A stretch of 64,000 bases of DNA from Lucinisca nassula (GCA_963580285.1 OY757012.1:169372652-169436651); one strand, 5' to 3'. Positions 22,249 to 33,179 are shown, numbered from the stretch's first letter. Numbers and translations: made by a program. Notes: generated from the sequence alone by a model not told the origin.

Positions 22249-22881
22249 GAATCAATATAGTTTTATAATTATCAGAAATTACTTAGCCACCTGATAATAT
22301 TAATGAAATTGATCTCAGTCAAAACTCAGAAACGATTTCTTCCATTTTCAAACCTAAGGTCTATAAGTTAAAATTCAATTAATATATTTAAATTATTGCA
22401 ATTTAAGATTACATGTTTGTGTGTAGATCATATAACACAGAGTGGTAGAAGACATTCAAAAACATTTTTCTTAACTTAACTAAGGAATTTAAAAATAAAT
22501 TGTTTGTTTTTAACTTTTAAACTTAAATAAGCATTTCAATTCAGAAATAAAATTTCAAATTTGTATCAAAAGTTACTAACTAGATTCGCGGCCATTAGTG
22601 GACATAAAAATGTTTAATAAAAGCATACTAGTTGAAAATATGTCAGTTTTAAAGTTTATTCAAAAGGTTAGAATCCACTATGATGTCATGGAATATTGCA
22701 TTGTGGGTCTAAATGCAACGAACATTCAAGGGAGGTTACCCTAAGTGGAAAATAGGTACGTATCAGATATAAACGGGCATAACTTTGAAACGAATGCAGT
22801 TTCCAGTATAACGATTCTCTTTATGTTTTCTTTCAGGACACTTTATACTAGAGATGTGTAAATCTTCGTAATAAATTACCT
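22249..22881. other. AT-rich spacer, no gene recognised
   Basis: Very AT-rich with no sizeable open frame, recognisable exon or repeat end. Confidence 0.4.
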
Positions 22882-23013
22882 TTAACCCATTTAGGACCGG
22901 AAACCCCAAAACGGGTCCCAGGGCAAACAGTGTAGCTTACACCCCTAAATTTTGAAATGGACTCCTTCTATATATATAAGGAGAAAGATTCCATTTGGTA
23001 CAAAAAGGGTTAA
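22882..23013. mobile_element. TTAA-flanked short element (P3)
   Basis: Begins TTAACCCATTTAGGACC and ends ggtacaaaaagggTTAA; contains ctttctatatatataagg-like palindromic sequence. Same type as 30372-30659. It shares its right TTAA with the next element. Confidence 0.65.
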
Positions 23014-23214
23014 CCCTTATCTTGCTGTTCACGACACCTTTGCAAACAGTGTAGATCCAGATCAGATGGCTTCTGAAGAAGCCATCTGATCAGGATCTAC
23101 ACTGGCTGACATTCAGTTTATGAAATTGAAGGAATAAATTACATCAAGTAATCTGATTGGTTCAAAGTCAGAGATGGGTGTGGCTTAAATGAATATTCAG
23201 CAAGAGAAGGTTAA
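23010..23214. mobile_element. TTAA-flanked short element with hairpin (P2)
   Basis: Tips TTAACCCTTATCTTGCTG and CAGCAAGAGAAGGTTAA, central hairpin agatggcttctgaagaagcc around 23060-23090. A sister of the copy at 22036-22248. Confidence 0.75.
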
Positions 23215-23381
23215 GAACTGTCCCGCCCATTCACTCTGATTTCATTTCAAAAGTTCTTTTCATTAGGATAACAGCCATCTGAGATTATTATTGACCCGGA
23301 CATACGCCTATGTCGAATGAATAGAAATAAAATATTTGCATGCCACATTTTCCCCAACCTCGAAGTCAAGCACATTGTCTA

Positions 23382-23580
23382 TGTTTGATTCCAGGTTTAA
23401 CGTCTCTGTCAACACTGTATATGTCATTTTGGAGACGTCGCTTCCAATTTTGTGGGACTTTTACTCGACATTGAGTTGAAAAGACATCTCAATCCCTGTC
23501 GTCCAACGAAACCAATATGGTTTAGAAGCATGGAGGTCCGACTCGCACCGCTTTGCCTGGACAGGCTTAGATCCTCTAAG
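23382..23580 (-). mobile_element. SINE-like repeat, family S (copy 6), head missing
   Basis: Tail (aggtttaacgtctctgtcaa) and middle (ggacaggcttagatcctcta) are present; the ggccccc head is absent. Confidence 0.7.
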
Positions 23581-23739
23581 GTGGTCAAACTCCATGGGCT
23601 CATAAGAATGTTTGGCATGTGACAGAGAAACCCGTGCCCTTAAATTATTTTCATTTGTGCAGATTGCTATGGCCTTGCAACGTATTTGGGTGATCTCTTA
23701 AGATTTTAAGTTTCAAGTGATCAAGTTGCAACCCATCTA

Positions 23740-23868
23740 CCGCCCCGCCCATCGGGGCTTGAAGAAGTAGATGGGCTGCATGATGCAGAGCTGAAACCGA
23801 CCCGCACACGAGGACTGGTAAACCGCTTAGAGGATCTAAGCCTACCCAGGCAAAGCGGTGCGAGTCAC
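23740..23868 (+). mobile_element. SINE-like repeat, family S (copy 7), tail missing
   Basis: Head and middle (cccgcccatcggggcttgaa to caaagcggtgcgagtc) are present, then the sequence switches to the family C array. It stops near the point where copy 6 stops, so the two may derive from one rearranged insertion. Confidence 0.65.
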
Positions 23869-24543
23869 GAGATTTCGAACTCACCCGAGCGGTTATCTCA
23901 GACATACTTACTTGTAAATTTCAAGCAGATCCGATCAAAACTGAAGGAGCTACGGTGACGACAAGGTAAAACATAGGCATTTTCTGCAATCAAATGGAAG
24001 TAACTCAATGATAAATAGGTCGACCCCACCAGTTTTCGAACTCGTCCGAGCTTTCATACCCGACTTACTTGTATGTAAGTTTCAAGAAGAGTCAAACCAG
24101 AAGGGGCTATGGTGATGACAAGGTCAAACATTTTCAGCCAAGTAGGGGATATAACTTCATGAGTAATCGAACGACATCGCTAGTGTTCGAACTCATCAGA
24201 GCTTTTAACCCTGACTTACTTGTTTGCAAGTGTCTGGAAGATCCAACCAAAACTGAAGGGCTAGGGTGATGACGAGGTTAAAATAGTTATTTTCTGCAAT
24301 CAAGGGCATGTAACTCTATGATTAATTGGCCGACTTGGCCGGGGTTCAAACTCAACCGAGTTTATCCCAAGCCACCTTACATATAAGTTTCAGACATATC
24401 CGATCAAAACTGAGGGCGCGGTGACGACAAGCATTTTCCCATTGTGAGTCTCTGGAACATTGTGGTTACCATAGGAACCAAAGTTTTCATTCAGTTTCGA
24501 CAAAAATCTCATGTCATCCATGCCTCACAAAAGAGAAATGATT

Positions 24544-24832
24544 GATTTTGTTTGATTTTAGGTTTAACGTCCCCGTCAACACTTATTTAGGTCATTTTGG
24601 AGACGTTGCATCCAATTTTGTGGGACTTTTACCTGACATTGAGATGAAAGGACATCTCAAACCCTGTCGCCCAATGAAACCAATAGGGTTTATAAGCATG
24701 GACTTGCAGCAATTTTCCAGGGCAGGGTTAGACGTTCTAAGCGGATTACCTGTACTCATGTGCGGTCGGTATCAGCTCTGCGTTGAAGCATCGTGCAGCC
24801 CAGTCTATTTCTCCAAGCCCCGATGGGCAAGG
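24544..24832 (-). mobile_element. SINE-like repeat, family S (copy 8)
   Basis: Runs from the tail tttgattttaggtttaacg to the head tctccaagccccgatggg, inserted in the family C array. Confidence 0.75.
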
Positions 24833-25737
24833 AATGATTGAGAAAAGCATGCAGGTTGCAGAGATATAATTGGTCAAAGGTGTGGACGGACGGACGACGG
24901 ACGACCCACTATACTAAAAGCTCCCCTGCAGCCTTTGGCCCAGGTGAGCTTAAATAGGCATTTTCTGCAACAATATGATAAATAAGCTTACCTCACCAGT
25001 TTTCGAACCCATCCAAGCTTTTATCCCTGATTTACTTACAAGTAAGTTTCGAAAAACAATCCGATAAAAATGAAGGGACTCTGGTGATGAAAAGGTCAAA
25101 GGTAGGCATTTTCTGCAAACAAAGGGACATAACTCAATGATTAATACGCCGACTGCACCAGTTGTCGAACTTATTCAAGCTTTTATCCCTGACTTAATTA
25201 CGTGTAAGTTTCAAGAAGATCCCATAAAAACTGAAGGTGTTATTGTGATGACAAGGTCAAAAATAGGCATTTTTTGCCATCATGGTGACGTAAAACTATG
25301 ATAAAGTGGTCGACTTCACCAGTTTTCGAACTCATCCAAGCTTTTATCCCCAATGTAAGTTTCAGAAAGATCCGATCAAAACTGAAGGCGCCACAGTGAC
25401 GACAAGCGTTTTCCCAGTGTAAGTCTATGTGAGCAACCAAAGTTTTCATTTAATTTCATTATAAAAAGCTTATGTCAGCAATGCCTCAGCAGAGGCATGG
25501 TGCAGATGAAAAATGATTGAGATCAGCCTGAAGTCTCCATATAACTGGTCAAAGGTGCTGACGGACAGACGACGGACGACCAACGGCGGACGACCCACCG
25601 TAGTATGAGCTTCCTTTGCGCCTTCGGCCCAGGTGAGCTAAGAACTCAAGAGGCTACAGTGATGTCAAGGTCAAAAAAAGGCATTTTATGGAATCAAGGG
25701 AACGTAACTCTATGAAAGATATGTCGAACTAAACTCC

Positions 25738-26425
25738 GTTCAGAAAATCTGAATCATCGATTTTTTCGTTTCTTCATTTTAATACTCATTTTAGCCCATA
25801 CATCACTATGGGAAAGTTTTAGACCTGATTCTCCGCCGACTTCTCCAGCAAGTCGTATGCCTCTGCGACAGTCAGGAAAGGCTGTGATTATTTGGAGAAA
25901 ATTGCAAAACAAAGAAATGAGACAACAAACTAAGTCCATTTGATGATGATTGTCAGGTAAAATAATACATATTCAAATCCATATGATGCACTTTATAAAT
26001 AGATATGCAATTACGACATACCCTACATTCGAATGGCTAGATAGAATCTCACTAGGAACGGGAGTGCTGTCAACAGTGGTCAAAATGAATAATGGTGTCA
26101 CAGCTAATGATTTTCCATGAAGTGATCTTGCAAATAAAATATGGACGCCCTTGTAATTTACAAGAGCAGTAACCGCTTCTATATATGGTTTAAAAGGGTG
26201 TGTCGAACCTGTCAGAATGACTTAGTCTGTGAAAGACAAATTAGATTTTGCAATTTTCTCCAAATAATCACAGCCTTTCCTGGTTGTCGCAGAGGCATAC
26301 GACTTGCTGGAGAAGTCGGCGGAGGGTCAGGTCTAAAACTTTCCCATAGTAATGTATGGGCTAAACTGAGTACTAAAAGGAAGAAACAAAAAAATCGATG
26401 ATTTAGATTTTCTGAACAGAGTTTA
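25738..26425. mobile_element. Fold-back element with ~190 bp inverted ends
   Basis: Left end aactccgttcagaaaatctg, right end cagattttctgaacagagtt-type; the arms (about 25738-25930 and 26225-26425) both carry tcgtatgcctctgcgaca-like sequence in opposite orientation. It is flanked by TA. The ~295 bp middle has no transposase. Both arms contain the same short frame (GIRLAGEVGG), which is terminal sequence and not a gene. Confidence 0.7.
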
Positions 26426-27034
26426 ATCAGTTTTCGAACTAATCAGAGCTTTAATCCCTGACTTACTTACATTTAAGTTTCAAGAAGATTCGATAAAAAT
26501 TTAAGGGGCTACGGTAATGATAGGGTCAAAGCAGGCATTTTCGGCAATCAAGGGAATGCAACTCTACGACAGATAGGCCGACCTTGCCAGTTTTCGAACT
26601 CGTTCGAGCTTTTATCCCTAACTTATTACATTTAGGTTTCAAGAAGATCTGATAAAAACTGAAGGTGCTATGGTTATGACAAAGTCATAATAGGCGTTTT
26701 CTGTAATCAAAGGGGACGTAACTCTATGATATATATGTTGACCTCACCAATTTTCGAAATCATCTGAGGTTTTATCCCTTACTTACACACATTTAAGTTT
26801 CAAGATCCCATTAAAATACAGGGGCTATCGTGATTACAAGGTCAAAATAGGTACTTTCTGCAATAAAAAGGACATAACTGTATGATAGATAGGCGGACAT
26901 CGCCAATTTTCCCCAAAGAATAGGGCACAACTCTACGAGTGATAGCCTAACCGATTTACTTATAAGTAAGTTTCAAGAAGATCCAGTAAAACTTAGAGGA
27001 GCTACGGTGATGACAAAGGCAAAACTAGGCATTT

Positions 27035-27342
27035 TCTGTTTTGTTTGTTTGATTTGAGGTTAAACGTCCCCGTCAACACTGTAAAGGTCATTCTGGAGAC
27101 GTTGCTTCCAATTTTGTGGGATTTTTACCCGACATTGAGATGAAATGACATCTCAAGCCTGTCGCCCAATGAAACGAATAGGGTTTATTAGCATGGACGG
27201 TCCGCCTCGCACCGCGGTTCCTGGACAGGCTTAGATCCTCTAAGCGGTTTACCAGTACTGGTGTGCGGGCCGGATTCAGCTCTGCGTGGAAGCATCATGC
27301 AGCCCATATATTTCTTGAAGCCCCTATGGGCGGGGGCCAAGG
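27035..27342 (-). mobile_element. SINE-like repeat, family S (copy 9)
   Basis: Full length, tail (tttgtttgatttgaggttaa) to head (cccctatgggcgggggcc), inserted in the family C array. Confidence 0.8.
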
Positions 27343-27895
27343 CATTTTCTGTAATCAAGGGGGCGTAAATCTATGAAAGATAGGCCAACATCATCAGTTT
27401 TCGAACTCCTCTGAGCTTTGTCCCTGACTTACTTACATTTTAGTTTAAAGAAGATCCGATAAAAAGGAGCTACGGTGATGACAAGGTCAGAAGTAGGCAT
27501 TTTCAGCAATCAAGGGGACATAACTCTACGAAAGATAGGCAGATCTTGCCAGTTTTCGACTTCATCTGAGCTTTTATCACCGGCCAACTTATATGCAAGT
27601 TTCAGAAAGATCCTATCAAAACTGAAGGCGCTACGATGATGACACGCATTTCCCATTGCAAGTCTATGGGACCTCGTGGCTATCATAGCAACCAAAGTCT
27701 TCATTCAATTTCAATAAAACAAAGCTTATGTCACCGATGCCCCACCAGAGGCATGCTACAGATGAGAAATGATTGAGTTCAGCCTGCACGTTGCAGAGAA
27801 CTGGCCAAAGGTGCTGACGGACAGACGACGAACGACGTGCAGCAGACGACCCACCATACTATAAGCTCCCCTGGAGCCTTCGGCCATGGTGAGCT

Positions 27896-28149
27896 AATAA
27901 TGTATGCTCCACTTAAGGAGGTCAAATTATAGGCGTGTTTTCATGAGGTTGCCTGTATGCAAAAATGTGTTCGAAAACTTTGCGACCGGTTTACTGTTAC
28001 CTATCCCCTCTACTTACAAACGTTGCAAATAGTGTACAAAATGATAGGTTAAGGAGGATGAGATAAAACAAGCTTGAAATATGAATTTCCATAACCAATG
28101 CAAATGATTTTCTTATTTCTCCTGCAAACATAGATTGTGGGTACTCGTA
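27896..28149. mobile_element. Decayed fold-back MITE halves
   Basis: The right end (ataggcgtgttttcatgagg, about 27930-27950) and a core fragment (catagattgtgggtactcgt, 28129-28148) flank unrelated sequence. It directly adjoins a complete copy. Confidence 0.5.
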
Positions 28150-28418
28150 CATTACGAAAACACGCCTATACAAATACATTGTAAATTTTACCGCCGAAAT
28201 AAAATGATGAAAGATGTTGATATTTTTTCTTATTTCCGCTCAGAATATAGATTGTGGGTACACGTTAGAAGCACCTCATCGAGGTGGTTCGAACGAGTAC
28301 CCACAATCTAAAGTTTATCGCAGAAATAAAAAAAAAGTTTACCCCTGTAAACCCAGTTTTACCAAATAAAAGTGGGGTTCGAGGGGGATCAAAATTATAT
28401 AGGCGAGTTTTCGTGATG
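28150..28418. mobile_element. Fold-back MITE (copy 8)
   Basis: Ends cattacgaaaacacgcctat and ataggcgagttttcgtgatg. The palindrome at about 28252-28308 has a few mismatches. Confidence 0.8.
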
Positions 28419-28835
28419 AAGAACCTTTGAGCAAAAAGTAATTATAAAAGGGAAAATAATGTATAATGTAATAATGAACCCCTCCCAAAACTCGCACATG
28501 CCCGATAACATGATGGGTAGTTTTAACATTGCAATTTCCAGTGATACCGGAAATTCAAATTTAATTTCAGTGAAACTTAATTGAATATCGACCTCCACAA
28601 TATTAGTTTGCAGTCCCTTGAAACAACCAGAATGACTTGTCTAACTCAGCATAGGTCATTTGTTTCCACTTCATCTTTCCGATCATTCCAGGTACACTCT
28701 GATACAGCTGGTGGGCATCAGAACAGGCTTTAGATAAGTTAGACAGCAACCTTGGTCCTTAGTAAGAGCATTGTCATTTTCGGGGCTGCGGTGTAAAAAT
28801 CTGTGCGGGTTAAGTCACGGTCCTATGTTTTGTTT
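28419..28835. other. Spacer, no gene recognised
   Basis: Mostly unique-looking sequence; the 67-codon minus-strand frame (28395-28598) overlaps a MITE end and has no motif. Confidence 0.4.
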
Positions 28836-29120
28836 GAATTGGTGTTCAACGTCCCCGTAAACACTATTTAGATAATTTTGGAGGCGTTGCTTCCAATTTT
28901 GTGGGACTTTTACCTGGCATTGGGATGAAATGACATCTCAAGCCCTGCCGCCCAATGAAACCAGAAGGCTCATATGCATCGGACAATCTGACTCACACTG
29001 CTTTGCCTGGGCAGGCTTAGTACTTCTAAGCGGTTTCCCAGTAGTCGTGTGTGGTCAGATTCAACTCTGCGTGGAAGCATCATGCAGCTCGATCTATTTC
29101 TCCAAGCCCCGATGGGAAAA
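28836..29120 (-). mobile_element. SINE-like repeat, family S (copy 10)
   Basis: Tail at 28836-28890 (gttcaacgtccccgtaaaca), head at 29095-29118 (ttctccaagccccgatggg). Confidence 0.75.
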
Positions 29121-29211
29121 CACGGTCCTATGTACACATCATATTTGGGACAGTTACATTTCCGCTTGTTCGCCTGTATCACACCAGTCTTTCACAGGAC
29201 ACCGCCCGTGT

Positions 29212-29490
29212 AGACCCCCGCCCATCGGGGGTTGAAGAAATAGATTAGGCTGCATGGTGCGTCCACACAGAGTTGAAACCGACAGCAGACGAGTACTGAT
29301 AAACCACCAAAAAAGTCTAAGCCTGCAAAGTGGTGCGAGTCGGACCGCCCCTGCTTATCAGCCCTATTGGTTTGTTTGGGCGACAGGGCTTGAGCTCAGC
29401 GTCGGCTAAAAGTCCCACAAAATTGGAAGCAACGTCTCCAGAATAACCTAAATAGTGTTGACGGGACCTAAAATCTCAGTTCAAACAAAC
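29212..29490 (+). mobile_element. SINE-like repeat, family S (copy 11)
   Basis: Head tagacccccgcccatcgggg, middle with a small deletion, tail tagtgttgacgggaccta plus CAAA units. Opposite in orientation to copy 10, 90 bp away. Confidence 0.75.
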
Positions 29491-29520
29491 ACAGCCCATG
29501 TGCATGGCTTTGCTTATCAT

Positions 29521-29767
29521 CGCATTTCTGTGACAGAACAACACCGCCATCGTGCACCGGTTGTTCTTCACTGCTGAATACGCTGACAGTTTGACTAAAA
29601 TTCAGTGGTTATGTCTATGGAAAGGGAAAACATTCGAACATTTGTGAAATGTTCTAATGGGTTGCAAAATGATTTCAATATGAAGTTCGTTTCTTGTTTG
29701 CGTTCAGTAAGGGATTGGACAGCACAAAGAAAGGCACCTTGGCCAAGTGGTTAGAGCTTTCAACTTC
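29521..29767. repeat. Direct duplication flanking a MITE, left copy
   Basis: From cgcatttctgtgacagaaca to ccaagtggttagagctttca. It recurs at 30050-30258 with small deletions and substitutions, and the MITE at 29768-30049 sits exactly between the two. Confidence 0.75.
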
Positions 29768-30049
29768 CATCACGAAAACACGCCTAAATATTTTTGACCC
29801 CCTTGAACCTCACTTTTATAAAGTAAAACTGGGGTATTCAGGGGGAACCCTTATTTTTCTTATTTCTGCTCTAAAATATAGATTGTGGGTATTCGTTAGA
29901 ACCGCCTCGATGAGGCGGTTCTAACGAGTATACACAATCTATATTTTGAGCAGAAATAAGAAAAAATATCACAATTTTTTATCTTAAGGTTTTCATTTTT
30001 TTCGGCGATATGGGTTACAATGTATTCGTAAAGACGTGTTTTCGTAATG
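29768..30049. mobile_element. Fold-back MITE (copy 9) at a duplication junction
   Basis: Ends catcacgaaaacacgcctaa and agacgtgttttcgtaatg; near-perfect palindrome around 29886-29942. Confidence 0.85.
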
Positions 30050-30258
30050 TAGCATTTCTGCGGCAGAACAATACCGACATCGTGCACCGGTTGTACTTCA
30101 CTAAGATTGATTGAAATTCAGTGGGTAAAAAACTTTCGAACATTTGGGAAAATTAATGTTCTATTAGGTGGCAAAATGATTTCAATATGAAGTTCGTTAG
30201 TAAGGGATTGGGCAGCACTAAGAAATGCACCTTGGCCAAGTGGGTAGAGCTTTCAAAT
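30050..30258. repeat. Direct duplication flanking a MITE, right copy
   Basis: Matches 29521-29767 (gtgcaccggttgtacttcac, aaatgatttcaatatgaagt, accttggccaagtgggtaga). Confidence 0.75.
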
Positions 30259-30371
30259 TAGGTGTTTTACTGCTGCCGCCGCTACCGACACTGCATGCCC
30301 CACCGCAATCACCACTGATAGTTTCAATCTTGGTCTACCCAGATTAGTTTCCTCATGGACTGGGAGTGCCC

Positions 30372-30659
30372 TTAACCCTTTTTGTACCAAATGGAATCTT
30401 CCTCCTTATATAAAGCAGGTGTCCATTTCAAAATTAAGGGGTGTCAGGTTGTGTTTTCTTCAAAATTGTTTTGGAAAATGGCTGAACTTTTAGCAAACAG
30501 TGGAGGCCCTGATCAGACGCCGCGTCCTGTGGCGTCTGATCTGGGCCTGCAAACAGTGGTGGAGGCCCTGATCAGACGCCGCGTTCTGCGGCGTCAGATC
30601 TGGGCCTGCACTGTTTGCCAGGGTACCCGTTTAGGGATTTCTGGTACTAAATGAGTTAA
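30372..30659. mobile_element. TTAA-flanked element with doubled hairpin (P4)
   Basis: Ends TTAACCCTTTTTGTACC and ggtactaaatgagTTAA. The internal hairpin (gaggccctgatcagacgccg ... cggcgtctgatctgggcctg) occurs twice in tandem, at about 30505-30550 and 30562-30610. Confidence 0.7.
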
Positions 30660-30794
30660 TTCGTACCAGCTCCGGTATTCAGGTTAAAATCTTCTGACTG
30701 TGATCAGTTTTAATATAATGAAGCGAAGTATTCCATCTTTGAATATGGACACGTCCATCCTTTTAAATACGGGGTATTGTCGCAATCATTAACA

Positions 30795-30870
30795 AGATGG
30801 CAAACAGTGTACATCCTGATGAGACAGTTCAAATAAGCCGTCTCATCTGAACCTACATTGTTTGTATGAA
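30795..30870. repeat. Short hairpin repeat (aaacagtgtacatcctgatg type)
   Basis: Inverted pair caaacagtgtacatcctgat and gaacctacattgtttg with an inner stem gagacagttcaaataagccg. Same family as the cores of the TTAA elements. Confidence 0.6.
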
Positions 30871-30935
30871 ATGTACACTGTTTGTTTGAAATGTCAACGT
30901 TTGGTGGTCAAGTTCTGGAAAAAATACTTTGGCGG

Positions 30936-31706
30936 CGAGACTACGGAACCCAGGAAGGGACATACATTTTTTTAATATGTTGTATTAAGTTGTGCAAACA
31001 AGACATTATCTTGTGCGGACAAGATATTATCTTGTGCGGACAACATAATTTATGTTGTGCGGAAAACATATTATCTTGTGCGGACAAGATAATATCTTGT
31101 TTGCACAACTTAATATCTTGTGCGGACAAGATATTATCTTGTTCGCACAACATATTATCTTGTTTGCACATCATAGCTCTTGGGAATTCGTGCGAACAAG
31201 ATATTATCTTGTGCGAACAATATATTATCTTGTGCGGACAATATATTAAGTTGTGCGAACAAGATAATATGTTGTGCGGACAAGATATAATCTTGTGCGC
31301 ACAAGATATTACCTTGTTCGCACACGATCTGTGTTGTGCGGACAAGATATTATCTTGTGCGCACAAGATAATATCTTGTTCGCACAACTTAATATCTTGT
31401 GCGCACAAGATAATATGTTGTGCGAACAATATATTATGTTATCTGCCAAGATAATATCTTGTGCGAACAAGATAATATCTTGTCCGCACAAAATAATATC
31501 TTGCCCGCACAAGATATTATGTCGTCCGCACAAGATAATATCTTGTGGGAACAAGATGATATTTTGTCCGCACAAGAAAATATCTTGTCCGCACAAGATA
31601 ATATGTTGTCCGAACAAGATAATATCTTGTCCGCACAAGATATTATTTGTTCGCACAACATAATAAAAATAAAAAATCATGTCCCTTCCTGGGTTCCGTA
31701 CGAGAC
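30936..31706. mobile_element. Novel element: 22-bp TIRs enclosing a 21-bp palindromic satellite
   Basis: Perfect 22-bp terminal inverted repeats at 30942-30963 and 31679-31700 (first bases TACGGAACCCAGGAAGGG), flanked by the 6-bp direct repeat CGAGAC (30936-30941 and 31701-31706). The interior is about 30 units of a 21-bp repeat: a 17-nt near-palindrome ACAAGATAATATCTTGT plus a 4-nt linker. The linker is mainly GCGG in the left half and its complement CCGC in the right half, with GCGC/TCGC in the middle, so the whole array is one long inverted repeat; a unique 20-bp spacer lies at about 31177-31196. No transposase is present. Since 21 is a multiple of 3, long heptapeptide-repeat frames (DIILCGQ) appear on both strands; these are not genes. 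The superfamily is not recognised. Confidence 0.85.
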
Positions 31707-31742
31707 AGTTAAGTTTTTTTCTTTGATATTTATTAGTTATAG

Positions 31743-32445
31743 ATCGGGTCCACATTTTGAGCAATGACATGAAGGCAGACCAGTTCTTACCTTTAGGACC
31801 ATGGAAATCTGTTCAAGATAGGGACAGTTCGAGCCACTGTGTGTTACTCATTGTACCAAGACAGAAGGCAAACGCACCACGAAAACATGCCTATACCAAT
31901 ACATTGTATATTTTGCCGCCAAAAAAAAAAAAAAAAAAATAGGATGAAAAATTGAGATATTTTTTCTTATTTCTGCTCAAAATATAGATTATGCGTACTC
32001 GTAAGAACATCGAGGCGGTTCTAACGGGTATCCACAATCTATCGTTAGAACAGAAATAAGAAACGATGAGGCGGTTCTACATGTAACGAGTACGCACAAT
32101 CTATATTTTGAGCAGAAATGAGAAAAATAAGGTTTACCACTGTAAACCCCAGTTTTACTACATAAAAGTGGGGTTCATGGTTGTCAAAGTCATATCAAGA
32201 CGTTTTCGTGATGCGTGGAACAATTTTCGAGTTTCTATAAAACAAGGTCACGATTGCGTAGGCCTACTAAATAAGAATCGCTCCACACCATATTTTGCGA
32301 CACGTGCAAGATAAAAACAAAGAAAACTAAGACTATTTCTAACCTGGAGCTAAGGGAACAATTCACTAGGGACTGAAGGAGCTCGAGTCAGCCATAGTAA
32401 ACGAGACATTAGTGTTCGAACCATTGAAGTTTTACTGTAATGCTC
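31743..32445. mobile_element. Fold-back element K (copy 1), split by a MITE
   Basis: The left part (gggacagttcgagccactgt, 31822-31841) and right part (agtgttcgaaccattgaagt, 32411-32430) match the ends of the copy at 58281-58638. The fold-back MITE 31876-32213 lies inside. Its boundaries are approximate. Confidence 0.55.
31876..32213. mobile_element. Fold-back MITE (copy 10) with a duplicated core
   Basis: Ends caccacgaaaacatgcctat and agacgttttcgtgatg. The right arm of the palindrome occurs twice (about 32005-32045 and 32064-32110), each followed by gagcagaaat-like sequence. It includes a 19-bp poly-A run. Confidence 0.75.
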
Positions 32446-32891
32446 ATTTTGTCGTGAACAAAGCGGATTGCAAAAACGACAACTTCCTTCCGGCTATAGC
32501 TTTACTGTATTATGAATTATTTCCCTTCCTTCAGGGTGCATAGGCGCGTAATATTTCTGCGAAACAGAAATCAGGTGAATCATACTCCATTCATCCAAAT
32601 GGTGGCATTGGGAAGGTACATCTAGAATTGAAACATAATGTTCGTAAAGTGGCAGAATCCTGTTTGTGATTTAGAAATCATGATTTGGAATCCGGATTCG
32701 GCCTTCCGGATTCTGATTCAAGTGAATCAAAAGAGCCCCGGAACAGACGACAGATTGTTTCTTCTTCTTATTATTTTTTTCGAGAATAAAGGATTGATTT
32801 TTTTGTGCTTATCAGAGCCGCTGGTTCAGATTATGAAGTGCCTTTAGTATAATTAGGGGATAACTGTATTCAAAATTGTAATTTGGGGAGG
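32446..32891. other. Spacer, no gene recognised
   Basis: Contains only short frames and a small inverted pair (ggaatccggattcggc / gccttccggattctga, about 32690-32720). Confidence 0.4.
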
Positions 32892-33179
32892 CATTACGAA
32901 AACACGCCTATCTAAATATATTGAAAATTTTACCTCCAAAAAATGAAAATTTCCTGATGAAAAAATTGCGATATTTTTCTTATTTCTGCTCGAAACATAG
33001 GTTGTGGGTACTCGTTAGAACCGCCTCGCTGAGGCGGTCCTAACAAGTACCCACAACCTATGTCTCAGAGCAGCAATAAGAAAAATATCGCAATTTTGTA
33101 TACCCCGGCAAACCCCAGTTTTACTGTATAAAAGTGGGGTTATAGGGGGTCAAAATCATATAGGCGTGTTTTCGTGATG
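32892..33179. mobile_element. Fold-back MITE (copy 11)
   Basis: Ends cattacgaaaacacgcctat and ataggcgtgttttcgtgatg; palindrome around 33004-33058 with one mismatch. Confidence 0.85.

Larger units (their letters stand above)
23870..27895 (+). repeat. Pearl-like tandem arrays, family C (~160 bp units)
   Basis: Many units with ttttcgaactcatccgagct, gacttacttacatgtaagtt, gatccgatcaaaactgaagg and gtgatgacaaggtcaaa. Internal ends occur at about 24890-24955, 25560-25640 and 27810-27895, each with a (GGAC/ACGAC)n microsatellite and the hairpin agctcccctg...caggtgagct, so at least three elements lie head to tail. Nested insertions: family S repeats at 24544-24832 and 27035-27342, and a fold-back element at 25738-26425. 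Confidence 0.7.

Noticed and set aside
25754..26401. Paired genes encoding GIRLAGEVGG peptides
   Set aside because: They are the two inverted ends of a fold-back element read on opposite strands.
31000..31660. A CRISPR-like array
   Set aside because: Units are contiguous with no unique spacers, the context is eukaryotic, and the whole array sits between transposon-type ends.
30882..31770. Overlapping frames of 115-190 codons on both strands with Cys/Ile-rich heptapeptide repeats
   Set aside because: The 21-bp period is divisible by three and its units lack stops, so several frames stay open; the peptides are only the satellite translated.
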